From Verticillium longisporum (lineage: Eukaryota > Ascomycota > Sordariomycetes > Glomerellales > Plectosphaerellaceae), in the NCBI GenBank assembly GCA_019188255.1, contig JAETXT010000005.1:4526001-4590000 (forward strand): DNA of 64,000 bases, given 5' to 3'. A model generated the notes under the pieces. The model did not search any database and had not been told where the DNA came from. It saw only the letters and a program-made list of their open reading frames with translations. The translations under genes and the position numbers were made by a program. This document shows, piece after piece, positions 1 to 11,961 of this stretch (within the stretch, counting starts at the first letter, position 1; every line of letters starts with the position of its first letter).

Positions 1-986
1 CCATTTGCCCAGTGCACCTGCTCCAGGCTCAGGTCCGTCCTTGGCAGCAGCTCCCCAGTAATCAGTGGCTCCCCCGTTTTTTCTTTCTTTCTTTCTGCTG
101 CGCTTTCGGGCAGCTGGGCCTGACTGGACACGTCTGGATGCTAAGCCCACACCTGCGACAGGCGTATCCCAGGGAGACGATAGCCCAATCAAGACAGTTC
201 GCGTCTCTGGTTGGTCTGTCGCGTCAACAGCCCCCATCATCACGTCGAATCAGAGCAGATGCTCTGTTGCGCAATCATGCACGGAAGGGGTGATCCTACG
301 TGCTGCTGCCGCTCGCCTCACTTCTCAGTCCAGTCGCCTTTGCTTTTTCCTGGTTCTCCTCTGGCTCACTCGACCTCTGGGGACCTCCCATGCTCTTTTG
401 AAGCCATGTCTCGCTGCATAGGTGCAATTCATGTGTCCATCACCATCTGCCGCCCTGACCATCTTGACCCGATGCTTTTTGCCCCGCCATTAGGCGATCC
501 AAACGGCGAAATGCGGCATCTCACCATCCTGGAAGCTCGACATTGGTGGTAGGTTTACATGATTGACAGCTCGCTACAGCCGTTCTGTTTGGGGTCGCCA
601 ACATGGCCCGGTCATGGAACCAAGGCAAGGTACGATCGGGCCATCGCGGTCGGTCAGTGAGCCAACCCTCTAGGCGGGGGCCATCTGGATGTGAACAAGC
701 GGCCCCGCTGCCTTTACGCCTCATCGAAATCGAGTGATGGCTGTGTTTGCACAACACAGCCACATGTGCACAAAATGTCGACATGGAGCCGCCGCCCCCG
801 TTCACCAACAGCAACGTGGACGACATGTGAGACTACAGGCCATTGCTACCAAAAAAAAGAAAGTATAGAACTTTATTGGAGATATTGATTATGAACGGCA
901 TTTCCCAGCATTCCATAGTGGTCTAACTCAGGGCCTCGACATTTCTGCATTTCTCGGATACTCATACACAACTTTCAGCGCTCAAA
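1..986. other. No supported gene (left edge)
   Basis: Only short overlapping open frames without splice logic or recognisable motifs occur here, on both strands. Base composition is balanced and not RIP-like. The right part (about 860-986) is probably the 3' untranslated region of the minus-strand gene that ends at 987. Confidence 0.5.
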
Positions 987-3479
987 CTACTGAACCGCCT
1001 GCGCCTTGAACTCGTAGACCAGGCATCCAATCTGGATGTTCCCGCCCACACCGCCATTGTTGCACTTCCTGTAGTTGTCCCGCATAGTGTCATAGCAAAG
1101 CTTGAAGTCCGGCTTCCCGCTGTTCAACGGGTCCGTAGAATACGCCTCATCCGGCCCTTCCGACACGCAGCCGTGCTTCCAGTAAATGTTGAATTGATAG
1201 GGCACCTTATTCGTCACGGTCGCCCACCATCGGAACGTGGACTTGTCGCCTTGCTTGATGGGCCACTCAGACGACCTGTAACAGGGATGCGAGCTGTACT
1301 CGCGCATCATGCTGGGTTGGATGTCGCCGTGGTCACCGAACGCGTCGGCGGCGAAGCAGAACCGAGGGAATACCTTCAAGGGCGTCTTGGCGGGAGTGGT
1401 GGGATCAGGCACTGGGGGTCCTTTGGCGAGTAGACGACCTTCTCTTCAATCGCATAGTCGAAAGTTCCACAGTCCACGTCAACCTTGCCGCTCTTGGCCA
1501 TGAGAACGCCCGCGGCTAATAGAACATCCTTCGGTCAGAATTGCAAGGTATGGGGCCTCACAAATATGCATGAAAACTCACCTCCATTGTTCTGACAAGC
1601 TGTTGCCAGCGTCAAGTACGCCTTGTTGCAGTCCATCGCACATTTCTTCTTCTCTTTGGCCGGCGTGAAGCGCAGCCTGAAGTCGTACTTGGAGTAGTTG
1701 CTGGGATCCGGAGGAGGAGTCCGCCGCTGGAAGGAACGCGACTCCTCGAACTGGGGCTTCCTGTCCTCGCCTGAAGCACCAACGATCATCTCAAGTTTGG
1801 TGCTCTCATCCCACTGCTCGCAAAAGCGGCTAGAGACCTTATTCTCCGACGAATAAAAGACGTTGGACGGTATTTCGCTCAGCTTATCGTGTTCGCATTT
1901 CGGGGAGTTTGGCGGGCCGATAGTCTCAAACAGGTCTGCGATGATAATCATCGACTTTTGCTCCTCGTCAGAAGCAATATTCTCAATGCTCTCCGAAGGC
2001 GCATTGCACTCGCAACCTTGGTGTTCGCTCTGTTCCCGTCACTCGTCAGTGGAATTCCTTTCCCAAAATGTTCGGTGAGGCCTTCAGGTATGTGACTCAA
2101 CTTACATCTTTACATGTCGGTTTATCGTCTAATGTTTCTGGGAGCTTGACGTTACAATCATCTGTTTCTTTGTCAAACCCACACAGAAGCTGGTCATGAC
2201 AGGAGGATTAGCAGACGCAGGCATGCAAAGAGTCCAAAATGCGGAACTCACTGGGGTTGATTCTGGGTCCGGGCAACTTGTCGGCGAAGCCGTTGGTGCC
2301 TCTGTCCTGATCAGTGATGCCTCAATCCTATTATTCTGGTTGACTGGTCTGTTCTCGATCAATGTGTTGACTGCCAACGCAAACAGCAGGTTCCCTAGTT
2401 GTTCGGCGAGAGCTGGACTAATGTCCAGCATTGGCGCATATGCCCGGACAAAGTCTGACGCAACGTTTGCCGCCCGAGCAACGGCGCCAGCCGTCTCGGC
2501 AAAATCGAAGGACAGATGAGCTGGATTGATGAGCAGAAGGTCGTTGAACGGGCCCCCCCTTTGACTCATGACTGCTGCTGCCTCCGCCGCGCAGATGGCT
2601 TTACCAAAACCGCCATTCGCGCGTTTCCTCCTCGTCTTGTCTCCGCGGTCAAAGGCACGGCCATCATCGCAGTCTTGAGATCTGTGCATGACCTCGTCGA
2701 TACGTGATGCAAGGTCCTCGTCCAGAAAGGCGACAAGATCACCACTCGAGTTGTCTCCCTCTGGCTCCGTTACGGGAGTGACGGAAGGAGTTTGTGACCT
2801 GGCAGGAGAATCAAGAGTCAGTCTACTGAAACAATGCTCTTTCTTGCTTCACATACCCCTGAAGTACTGTCGGATCTGGCGTCGACGTGATAGTCGCCAC
2901 AGCCGTGCCGTCAGCAGAGACGACTACTCCGGTCGTCTCCAATTTGGAGGCCTGGCTTGCGATCTCATGGGGCACAAACATGCCTGTGGGCTGTTCTTGC
3001 TTCATGGCCCAGTTGGATATAAGGACCCCGGCGACGAACGAGAAGACAGAGCCAACTTTCTTGAACGTCTTGGACAGGAACTGCACAAAGCCGCGACGCT
3101 CAAGCTCTCCGTCGATCTGCAGGTCGGCATTGCGAAGCAGTTGACGGACCTCCTGGTAGCACTTGTCGTCAACCTCGCCACAGGCTTCCAAGATGCCGTG
3201 GATCTTGGACTGGGTTTCGGCTGAGAGAGACACATCGTAACCGTTGCCTTCCTTTCCAGAGAGCCAGACTGTGGTTCCACTGAGTGAAGGCGCTTTGACA
3301 TCCTGAGTTTCTCGGTCAGTATTGGCCAACCAAGTGTGAGGACACGGGGTGAAGAACCCACCGTTCCAGGAGAGAATAGTTTCAAATCCCCAAGATCGAG
3401 AACCTCTCCCGATAGAACTCCCGCAAAGACAGTAAAGAGTAGATAAAACAACAGATTCTAGTGGCTTGCAATATTTCAA
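987..3479 (-). CDS. Unrecognised Cys-rich protein, spliced, 5' end uncertain, one frameshift
   Basis: I do not recognise the family. Five exons can be read on the minus strand: about 3479-2857, 2798-2252, 2189-2106, 2029-1582 and 1515-987. All four introns have GT...AG ends, three of them with GTGAGT or GTAAGT donors. The product is about 743 residues if one base is added to the C5 run at 1414-1418; without it the last exon changes frame after VVYSPKDP. Visible parts: a hydrophobic segment (GSVFSFVAGVLI) near residue 160, a Ser/Thr/Pro-rich stretch, an Ala-rich helical part around NPAHLSFDFAETAGAVARA, a Cys cluster (CPDPESTPLLCGFD, then CKD and GCECN) and a C-terminal Cys domain ending in IQIGCLVYEFKA, a style common at the C-termini of uncharacterised fungal secreted proteins. 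No ATG opens the first exon; the frame starts after a non-ATG codon near 3479, so the true start or an upstream exon is missing. It may be a pseudogene. Confidence 0.6.
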
Positions 3480-4465
3480 AAGTGCTTTTCCTTTTCCAAA
3501 AAGGGCTCAGAGTCTGGGCAAATAAAGACTGGCCCTCCAAGTAACTCGCGGACAGCAGATATGGATAGTACCTTGTTTTATCATGGCAGAGCCTGGGACT
3601 TGGTAAATCTCGCCCCCATGCCAGACATGGTGAAGGCCCCATGCAATAAAAGTGTATAACTCAAGAATTAGCATCTCCGGCTATCAATTTGTGCTCTACG
3701 CGCCCCAGGTCGGCATTTGGGCCGTGGCTTCAACGACCAACACGGCAAGTAATCGAGGTCGGCCCACGCAAGGTGAGGCACAGCACCAAGTCACAACCTG
3801 TATTATTGCCTGAGAGACGTTGGTTCAAGAAGGTTGCATGATGGCGGTTGGCCCCTAATGCGCCACATCGCATGGTCTGGGGGCTCTTGTTTGAGGATTG
3901 GGACGTTGGGGCGGAGCGGTGGCCTGGATGTCGGCTTGTTGGCGCTGATGAAACAGGGGCCATGCAGGAACAACCTGGGGGCGGTCGTTCGACCCAACAA
4001 CTATATGCGTGAACTTAAAAGTTTTTCATACTCGTGATGTACTCACGATGATTCGGGGCTCAGAATGGCCAAAATTCTCTCATGAGGCGTACTTGGAGAG
4101 TGTAACAAGGCAGAGTTGAATTGTGTTGGCCCCCTCAAAGACCCCCCCTGTCAGAGCATGCCGGCCGCCATGAAACCCCCAGTTGGGCGTTTGACTACGA
4201 CATTTGGGTTTGGAGCACATCCGTGTCGAGACATCAGCATGAAAGCTCACAGCTCATAATTCAGCCGGCGTTTGGCCTCATGGGCTATTCTCGGACGGCC
4301 GTTCTGATTAGACCCGCCAGGGGCAATGGTATATGTACTGTAGGCAAGCCCAAAGGGCTTGCATCAATTCTGATAATTAGGACGCCAGCTCATCAGGAAA
4401 GCTTTCGGGTCATATCATTCATCTAGCAGTATCATTGTTCAGCTGCGTTCCCACACGCTGTCATA
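3480..4465. other. Intergenic, no supported gene
   Basis: Separates the unrecognised minus-strand gene from the plus-strand metalloprotease-like gene. The stretch 3480-3650 may hold a missing first exon of the minus-strand gene: an open frame with ATG codons ends there, but I could not join it with good splice sites. The rest is probably the promoter of both divergent genes. Confidence 0.4.
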
Positions 4466-5889
4466 ATGAAGCTTGCTTTCCTCATTCAGCTGGCTAGCCT
4501 TAGTCTTTGCCTCGCTGTGCCAGAATTCAGCATTGCGCCGTCTTGTTGTAGGTTCCTCATTTAGTTAGCGTGGCGAATGTTGAAATGGTTGAAATCTCGA
4601 TCTGACACAAGATAGATGATCATGGCGAAGTTCCTCGTCGCGACAACATAATTGGCCAAATGGTTGATGCTATAAGACTCGCAAGAAACGCACACCGAGT
4701 CCTAACCGATCATGCCGACGATGAATATGTACAGGATATGTCCAAGGCCATGTTGGGAGGTTCAAATCTTCAAGCCAAGCTTGTGACAGTCAAGGGTGAG
4801 TATCTATGTCGGTCCATCACGACATCGTGAAACTGACGCAGGATTGTACTTCCAGAGAACTTCCGGCGCATTGGAGAATTCTCAGAAACGCCTTCCCAGT
4901 TCAAGCCACTGGATGAGGAGTGGAAAGCCAGGATGAGCAACAAGGATGTTGTAAGTACTCTGCAAATTCTCTCCTGTATCGAAACTCTTTCTCGTTGGTT
5001 GTCCCTTCTTCCAATTTTCTTGACTTTCGACATGGTCATGCGGATCCTTGAGGTCCTACTCTACTTAAAATCTTTTGAAAGCAATTGGGATCGACCACGT
5101 TTCCGATACTTCGCGGCTAACAAACCTGGCAGGCCTTCTGGTGTGATGTCTCACGATATTCTGTTGTGCAAACGTACACAGCATACCACGAAGGATGGGG
5201 CCGACTTCATGGAGTCAACGTCACCCATGTTAAAGAATTATGCTACCCTGAGAGCTATGAACTCGGTTCAGGACTCGGCTTGGCTAAAGCTATTACGACT
5301 TCCTCAAACCTCAAGGACAGAGCCCAGATGCGTGAGGATCGGGCCCAAGGAATCAACGTGGATCCTCAGGATCCTCGATATGTACGGGAGACCCGAATGT
5401 CGAATGACATCGACCTGTGTACGTGGTTTATTGAAACCGCGGATAACGAGGGCTGGCCCAAACTTGACAAGGCTCGCGTCGACAAGGCCAGTACTACTGA
5501 GTTCCGCGAGGGCCTTCGATACGGTCGTCGTCCTATTGACGGTGTGAAGACTTTCGGAAGTACCATGTTGCACGAGGTCAGATGCAGCTTCAGATCCTCG
5601 ACTGGCATGAACTGACTTTTATAGCTCACACATACCAACCAAGGCGGCTTGCTGCGTGATGCCAATGTCAGAGATCGAGCTGACATTCCCAGCTGCTATG
5701 GCTGGGCATGTGCTGTGCTGTTACAGGACGAGAAGAACGCTGGTAAGCCGGTTTAAAACCATGACGCCTTTCGTGGACTATGTGTTGACTCAGCCGGCAG
5801 ATTCTATTGCATTATTGGGCATTGCTCTGAAGGTCTGGTCTTTTGGTTATTACGTTGACAGAGAGGGGAACATTCTGCCACGCCCCTAA
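4466..5889 (+). CDS. Secreted zinc metalloprotease-like protein (HExxH)
   Basis: Six exons: 4466-4547, 4616-4795, 4856-4950, 5133-5576, 5625-5742 and 5801-5889. They sum to exactly 336 codons (335 residues), which supports the model. The first 18 residues (MKLAFLIQLASLSLCLAV) form a clear secretion signal. The late part reads MLHE then LTHTNQGGLLRD, giving HELTH, a zincin HExxH motif, split precisely by the intron at 5577-5624. The helical segment before it (DAIRLARNAHRVL) and the paired Cys residues resemble fungal aspzincin/M35-type or Lys-specific metallo-endopeptidase-like secreted proteins, but a textbook aspzincin GTxDxxYG is not seen; the C-terminus has ALKVWSFGYYVDREG. Peptidase activity is therefore inferred from HExxH and secretion only. 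Likely extracellular. Confidence 0.75.
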
Positions 5890-6193
5890 GATTTGAGAAT
5901 ACACTAAAGCAAAATCTGGTTGTTCAATACATTCTCATTCTCTCTCACATGCTTCAGCGAAGTAGCATGTCATTCTACCTACGTGAGCTTCATTGGCAAG
6001 CCAACAGAACCCGTTCCATGCAGTAACCCAAACATCAAATGCGAAGACAAAGCCTAGGGGGGGCGAGTACTACCGGGGCATTCATTCAGGATGAAGGATG
6101 GAAGGATAGTGAAGCTCCCTGATTCGGGGTGCATGACTTGGTAATTTCGTGACGGAATACCTGCCAATTGTCCGCGAACCACATTCAAGAAAA
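5890..6193. other. Short convergent intergenic region
   Basis: About 300 bp between the ends of two convergent genes. No open frame or repeat of note; expected to hold both 3' untranslated regions. Confidence 0.5.
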
Positions 6194-7434
6194 CTAAATC
6201 TCATGTAGGAGTATGTTGACCATACTCTCCTCATCTATGATCCTCATCTCTTGATCTACCTTCTTCTGAACGTCAACACCCTTCCTCCACTGCACCCGTT
6301 CCTCTTCGACCATCTCTTGGTACCTTTCCGGGGACACCTTTGTTGGATCCGGACCAACCTCTTGTAAATCGAGAAGGAAGGGCACCATCACTGGGAAAGT
6401 ATCATGACTTGACCGGATGATGGTCAAGTTACCCTCGAAGTCTTCCCGACAGTGGTACTTTTGGCGCACTCGGCGAATTATCGGAAACGATCCTTCTGGG
6501 CGGCTGTCGGTATAATGACGGTGTTCAGATTCGTAGTAGGGGTGAAGATTGGGAAGAACGAGGGTGAGATCTATGTGGGGCATCCGATATTTGATTCTCC
6601 CGACCGGCCATAGAGTTCTGCGCTCGTCGACGACAGACCAAGACGACGGATCGGTGTGGTCAAGTTCGACTCGGATTTTCTGGAGACTGCCGAGAGCAGT
6701 TACGGCTGGCAACACTCGTTTGAATCGATTGACGGGGTCTGTGCCAAGAAATTCATAGGATTTTCTGACTACTTGCGGGCACTCCACTTTGAAGGTCTCA
6801 AGTGGGAGTCTCAGGGTGACGTTGAGCACTTTCACGCCTTTGCCAATTGAGAACAGGGACGTTGTCGGGGTTGAATCCCCTGTGACATGCTGACTTTGGC
6901 AGAGAGCCTCGAGTGTTTCCAGATCGGTGATGTGAAAGACGACCCGATTGGCCAGGTAGCCGATGGCATGATGGTGCCTGTGAGACTCGAGGTCAGATCA
7001 GCCATCTGGGAGACGCTTGTTTAGCCCGATACTGACATTGTCTTGCCGACAAGAAGCAGCTCTCTGACCGCAGAGTTGCCGCCAGAGGAAGCAGTCTCAC
7101 ACCTCCAATGAGGACCCCATGATGACCGCAAGCGTGTAGCCAGGATGATGTCTGCTTCGTTGTTGTCTGTTGAGCGCCGATCAATCTGGACGAAAGAGGT
7201 GGTCCACGATCGAATTTTGTCGACCGATACATTATACGGCTGACCATCCAGTTGCGGACATCGCTCGGCTCCATCATCATCGCAAGAGGGGTTGGGTGTC
7301 AAGCAGTCAGAAAGCACGACATGCTGTCCACGATGGGAAAGATGCAGAGGCGGGGTGTTGAGGTAGTCAAAGATGTCCCACCAGAGCTCGACTGGAAGGC
7401 GAAACATCGCACGCTGTGATTCAGAGTCCGCCAT
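6194..7434 (-). CDS. F-box-like protein
   Basis: Two exons, 7434-7037 and 6977-6194, joined by a 59-bp GTCAGT...CACAG intron, give exactly 394 codons (393 residues). Residues about 9-25 read MFRLPVELWWDIFDYL, a good match to the F-box start (LP-E-hydrophobic-L-I-F-YL). F-box proteins act as substrate adaptors of SCF ubiquitin ligases; fungi carry many with no recognisable C-terminal repeats, and this one fits that picture. The C-terminal two thirds contains scattered hydrophobic strands (LNVTLRLPLETFKV, RIKYRMPHIDLTLVLP) but no LRR or WD40 pattern I can define. Target and process are unknown. The start at 7434 is an ATG just ahead of the F-box. Confidence 0.7.
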
Positions 7435-7608
7435 TTGGGTCGTTTGTGCCGATTTCGCTTGGTGATGAGCAAAGGGGGGAAAGGGATTTTGGGTTCAGAG
7501 GGCAATCAAGAATGAAGAGAGTTGTGGAGCAAAGGCGATGGGCGACGTTGGTGAGTGCATCAATACTGGCATGATGAGTTGGGGGCCAACGGCCAGTCGG
7601 CCGACGTC

Positions 7609-7653
7609 GAAACAGCCAACAGTGAAACAGCCAACAGCGCAACAGCCAACATG
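7609..7653. repeat. 15-bp tandem repeat, three units
   Basis: Units 7609-7623, 7624-7638 and 7639-7653 share the core AACAGCCAAC with one to three changes each. Just upstream (about 7590-7608) lie weaker echoes. Read on the minus strand it would encode repeated VGCFx units, but no gene is supported there. Confidence 0.8.
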
Positions 7654-8640
7654 CATGACGGCATGTTCTGAAAGTATTGCTTGTATCCTATGCCCATCAC
7701 CGCCTCGCATCTCAACATGCTGCAAGTTTGGATCAAGTACTTTGGTGATTTTCTTCATATCTTTTCTTGATATACTCGTGAAAGCTTCTCTCTATATCCT
7801 AGACATCTTTCAGCTCGGTTCGTCCACAACTGACCTTGAACACCCGCCTGGGTGGCCGACAATGAGGAACGAAGCGGCATATGCTTGTGCATAGCGTGCA
7901 TGTGCATAAATGCGTCCCGATCGGGGATGTGGCTGTGCACCACCAGCCTGAGCGAGAGCGTCTTAGAGCGGCGAGAGCGCCAACTCCATTAGGTCAGCGC
8001 CATGGGCTGTTGGTTCTCAAAGCCGAAAACCTGCAGGTGCTGTTGGTTCCTGCTCAGCCCCTGAAACGCGCGCGTGTTTACACTTGAGCCCACTGCAAAA
8101 AGTGCCCTGATCTTCGTTTGACCCCCCCTGTGGCCATTCTGCTGTTGGCCCTGAACCTCTTTCGCTAAGCCTCAATCCCGGCTCTAGGGCACCCAAGGAG
8201 GTAAGTAGAGGCCCCCAACGATCCAACGACCCCAAGATGATGTCGGTTCAGGCCGCCCATTGGGCCAGAGTCAAGCATCCTTCACTCCATCTCCCGTTTC
8301 CCGCGCGCTTGGCCGCCATCGGGTAGACCGTCCCAGCGCCATCCTTCCTGGGGCTGGAAATGGACCATGGATCCTTCTGCCCCTGAAATAGACATTTGCG
8401 GCGGTTGACTCTGAGCCACAGCTGTGAATGCACCACCCAACCATCGCCTGACAAATAGAACCCCCCTCCACGATAGCATGGCAGTCTCAAGGGGAGTCCA
8501 AGAGGATCGCCGGCTGTTTCTGAGCTCACAGTGTGGTGTAGAAACACAATGGCCCAAAATGCCCAACTCGATTCCAAGTTCTCCAAGCTAGACACACTGG
8601 CTGCCCACCAGCAAATCGCGTCACCTGCCATCACGATACC

Positions 8641-8697
8641 CTCCCTCCCTCCCTCTCACCGCCCCCCCACCCACACACGCACCCACACACGCACCCT
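8641..8697. repeat. CCCT / CA low-complexity tract
   Basis: A run of CCCT units, then a C7 run, then two copies of CACACACGCACC. Ordinary microsatellite. Confidence 0.8.
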
Positions 8698-9613
8698 CGC
8701 CACGCCGGCACTAATAATCAACGCTACCGGTGATCCAGAGAACCGGATGCCACACTCACTGGGCAGCCACCGCGGGGCATCGCGGCTCTCGCGGGTTGAC
8801 TCCCCCTTCAGAGGGACCTTATGACCTGCATCATGCGGCCCTGATAACGACATGCCGCCGTCATCTGTCGCACAACTGACACCCCGGGCTCGACATCCCG
8901 GCCGTCCGGCTGAGGAGCCGGGCCAAGTCCGGCGCCATCGATTTCCGTCTTGGATGCAAGAGGATGCGGCATGATACAAGGAGTGGCCTGTCATGTTAGC
9001 CTTGTCCCGGACACACTGTGCCGTGGCTTGGGTGACGGCATGGGCATGGCAGCTCTGAGTGTCTTTTACTGGACTCTCCCTAATCTGGTGTTCGCTTGAC
9101 AAGCCTAATAAGGTTGATCAGCTGATCATTAGATGGTTCCTCATGTTTAGCAGCATGGCTTGGCATGTTGATTGGGTGAGATGTCATCATCGCCTTCCTC
9201 CTTGGCTTGACCAACCTCATGGCATGGTCTTGGCCATGAGCGGGCTCGCCTAATACTAGACATGGCATCCCGACGACCGCTGTCATGTACATGGAGTGAA
9301 CGGCATGGGTTCAAGAGTGCATGATGTGTACCTGTGCGCGGCACATAAACCCCATAGCAAAATGCCATTTTTCGTCGATTCTGAATATGCCATGAGTCTC
9401 TGACGATCAAGTTTCAATGAACATAGAAGCCACACTTGAGGTTTTGTAGAAAGAGGATGGAGAACGAAGCCTACACCTACAAAGGCCAACTTTCAGTACG
9501 TAAGATCGTTGGAATGATATCATTGTTATTCGCGCTTAAGAAGCAACCAAGGTAGGAGACACACAATTCGTTGTACATGCTCCAAGCTTTCCAGCCATCG
9601 GCAACCTCGCCCA

Positions 9614-11961
9614 TCATGGGAACAGCTTTCGAACATCACCCTTCAGCCAAACGATCAGGTCGTGATATCCCCACACAGCGTTGTACAGAATGGTCTGGGC
9701 GACAGCCGCCTCGGCATCAGGGTGGCTGGTGCGCCCCCCCTTGTTGGCCCCACCCGACCCTGGCAGCAAGTTTCCGACGCCCGAGGCTGCCGTGCCGGCG
9801 ACTCGGACGGCCGCCCACTGCTTCGCGTCCTCCGCCGCTTTCAGCTTGGCCTGTCTCGCCTCGTACAGCGGCTTCCAGTCCACCAGCTCCTCTTGCACCT
9901 TCATGTACAGTCTTTCCCAGAGGCCGATCTGCTCCTCGTACAGCTCGACTTCGGTTTCATCCTTGCCTTGCGCTGGGCGCACCCACATCCAGCCGCGTTG
10001 CGCGGGTGGCAGGGTCACGACGTCACACTCCTCGTGCGGCTGCTGGACGCGCACGAGCGGCGTGGTCCCTGGGACATCGGCGAACGACTTTTCACCGAGG
10101 TCGCTATCGTTGCGGAACGCCGCGACGTTGCCGCTGACAGCCTTATAGACGAGTTCCGGCGACTCAACGGACGGAGCCTTCCTGGGCTTCGGTGTGGCAA
10201 TCTCTTTGAGCCGGTACCCGTTTTGAATGAGAGCCCGGCATTGATATGGGCCCTCTTCGCCCTTCGGGGCTGAACCCTTGTACTGGTAACGAAGCCTCAC
10301 GGACGGGTGGACCAGCTCTTCCGTCGTCGACAGCTTGACGCGGTCCGGTCCCATGCCGACCCAGCCCTTGACGGTGCGGCCAAACTCGGTGAACACATTG
10401 CCGCTCTTGTCGACAGTCGCGTCACGGTAGTACAGGCCCGGCTTCCGCGGCGTGGGATCAGTGAAAGTGGCACTGCTGACGGCCACGTCGAGAGCGGCCG
10501 TCTTGGGTGGCGGGTTGTGGATCTGGGCCATGCCCCAGGCTTGGGGAACGGCCGAGGCGCGCACGTCGTAGAAGACGCGCTGCATCTCGGGCCTGCTGAA
10601 CTCGACGCCAACAGACGACAGCTGGTCGGCCATCCAGGCGAGCGCTATGTTGGCGCTCTGCTCGTCCTCCCATCCGCCACCAACGTCGCCGTGGTTGCCC
10701 GCGAACCAGACCTGGCGCAGCACCGTCGTCGTGTTCTCAGCGCCGAGCTCCCAGAGCGTCGGGCCAAAGGCCGAGCGGTACTCGTCAAGGGCCAGCGCAT
10801 GGAAGGCGTGCTGGACGTTGGGGTGCATCTCGAGACTCGCGAACCGAATCTCGTCGTCGCTGCGGCCGCCGGTAACAGCGCGCCAAGGGCCCTTGGGTAC
10901 ACCGAGGCTGCCGACCGTGTCCCATACGCCGACAGCCTTGACCTTGGCCGGGCAGGGCACGTAGCTGAAACCGGAATCCCCGTTCTTGGCCTTTTCCGTC
11001 AAGGCCAGTCTGTGCTGTGTGGTGTCAATCGGCCATGTACGACACAATGCAGCAGGGGACAAGGTGGGAAAATACGTACATCGAAAAGCTCTTGACGGTA
11101 GAGCGCCGAGATCTCGGCCCGGTTCTTCGCTGCTCTGATTTTCTCCCAAAGAATCTGCTTCTGCTTCAGGAGCCCATCGTACATCTTGTCCTCAAGGTCT
11201 TTGGCGTATTCGGGCGCCGTCTTGGCACCGCCACTCGAGAGCATGCTCTCCTGGAACGATTTGGCCTCCTTGGGCCGTTGCTTCATGGAGCCGGGCGGCT
11301 CGCCTTCTCCAGACGTGTCCTTGGTCAGGTTGGCAGCTTTTTGGCTCTTCCACGCTATGTTCCTCCGCTGCACTTGATCATAGTTCTCGATGCAGAAGCC
11401 GACGAGGTGCTTCGACGGGTCGAACTTCTTCTCACCCGCCCATTCCTCCCACGTGGAGTAGTCGTGGAAGATGTCGCCGAGATGGTCGAGGCCAGCACGA
11501 TTCAGGAACCCAAGGTTGCAAATCATGTCTGCCACGGAGCGCGCGGTGAAGGCACCGCGCGAGAAGCCGATGAGGATAATCTCGTCGCCGGGATTGTAGT
11601 TATCGCAGATGAAGCGATATGTCTCGGCAATATCCTGGACGACGCCAAGGCCGAGGAGACCGCCGAGCTTCTTGGCCACCCAGGACGACTCGGTGCCCGC
11701 GCCGGGGTGGTAGTAGATGACCTGCGGCATGCCGCTGCAGCACTTGTGGGCAACTGCGCCGGCCAGCCGGCTCACATTCGTGGCCGGGCTGTCGGTGTCG
11801 TTTCTTCGTGGTTCTTTGTCAGGGGATTCCGACGTGTAAGGCTAGCGGGAATGGGGAGTTGCTTACGAGTTATTCCAGGTTCCATCGCAGCAGATAACCA
11901 GCCGCTTTCTGTTGAGATTATCGTGGGCTTGGTGCGCACAGGGAACGGTTGTTCGGGACAT
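9614..11961 (-). CDS. DUF2235 (Tle1-type alpha/beta hydrolase) domain protein
   Basis: Three exons, 11961-11867, 11788-11080 and 11014-9614, with canonical introns (GTAAGC...ACAG; GTACGT...ACAG), total exactly 735 codons (734 residues). The N-terminus carries the family opening RLVICCDGTWNNS and TNVSRL. Around residue 115 is the nucleophile elbow LIGFSRGAFTARS, a GxSxG serine-hydrolase motif. Further on are VGVWDTVGSLGVP and WFAGNHGDVGGGW, both diagnostic of DUF2235, which includes the Tle1 phospholipase effectors of bacterial type VI secretion and many fungal proteins of unknown substrate. The catalytic Ser is in GFSRG and the Asp and His probably lie in VWDT and NHGD. About 100 C-terminal residues beyond the core are Lys/Ala/Glu-rich and possibly coiled (YEARQAKLKAAEDAKQW). 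No signal peptide, so probably intracellular. A lipase or esterase role is inferred from the family only. Confidence 0.88.

Larger units (their letters stand above)
7435..9613. other. Long intergenic region with simple repeats
   Basis: No coding region that I can support. It contains a three-unit 15-bp tandem repeat at 7609-7653 and a pyrimidine/CA-rich low-complexity tract around 8641-8697. All open frames here are short, overlap on both strands and lack conserved motifs. Confidence 0.5.
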
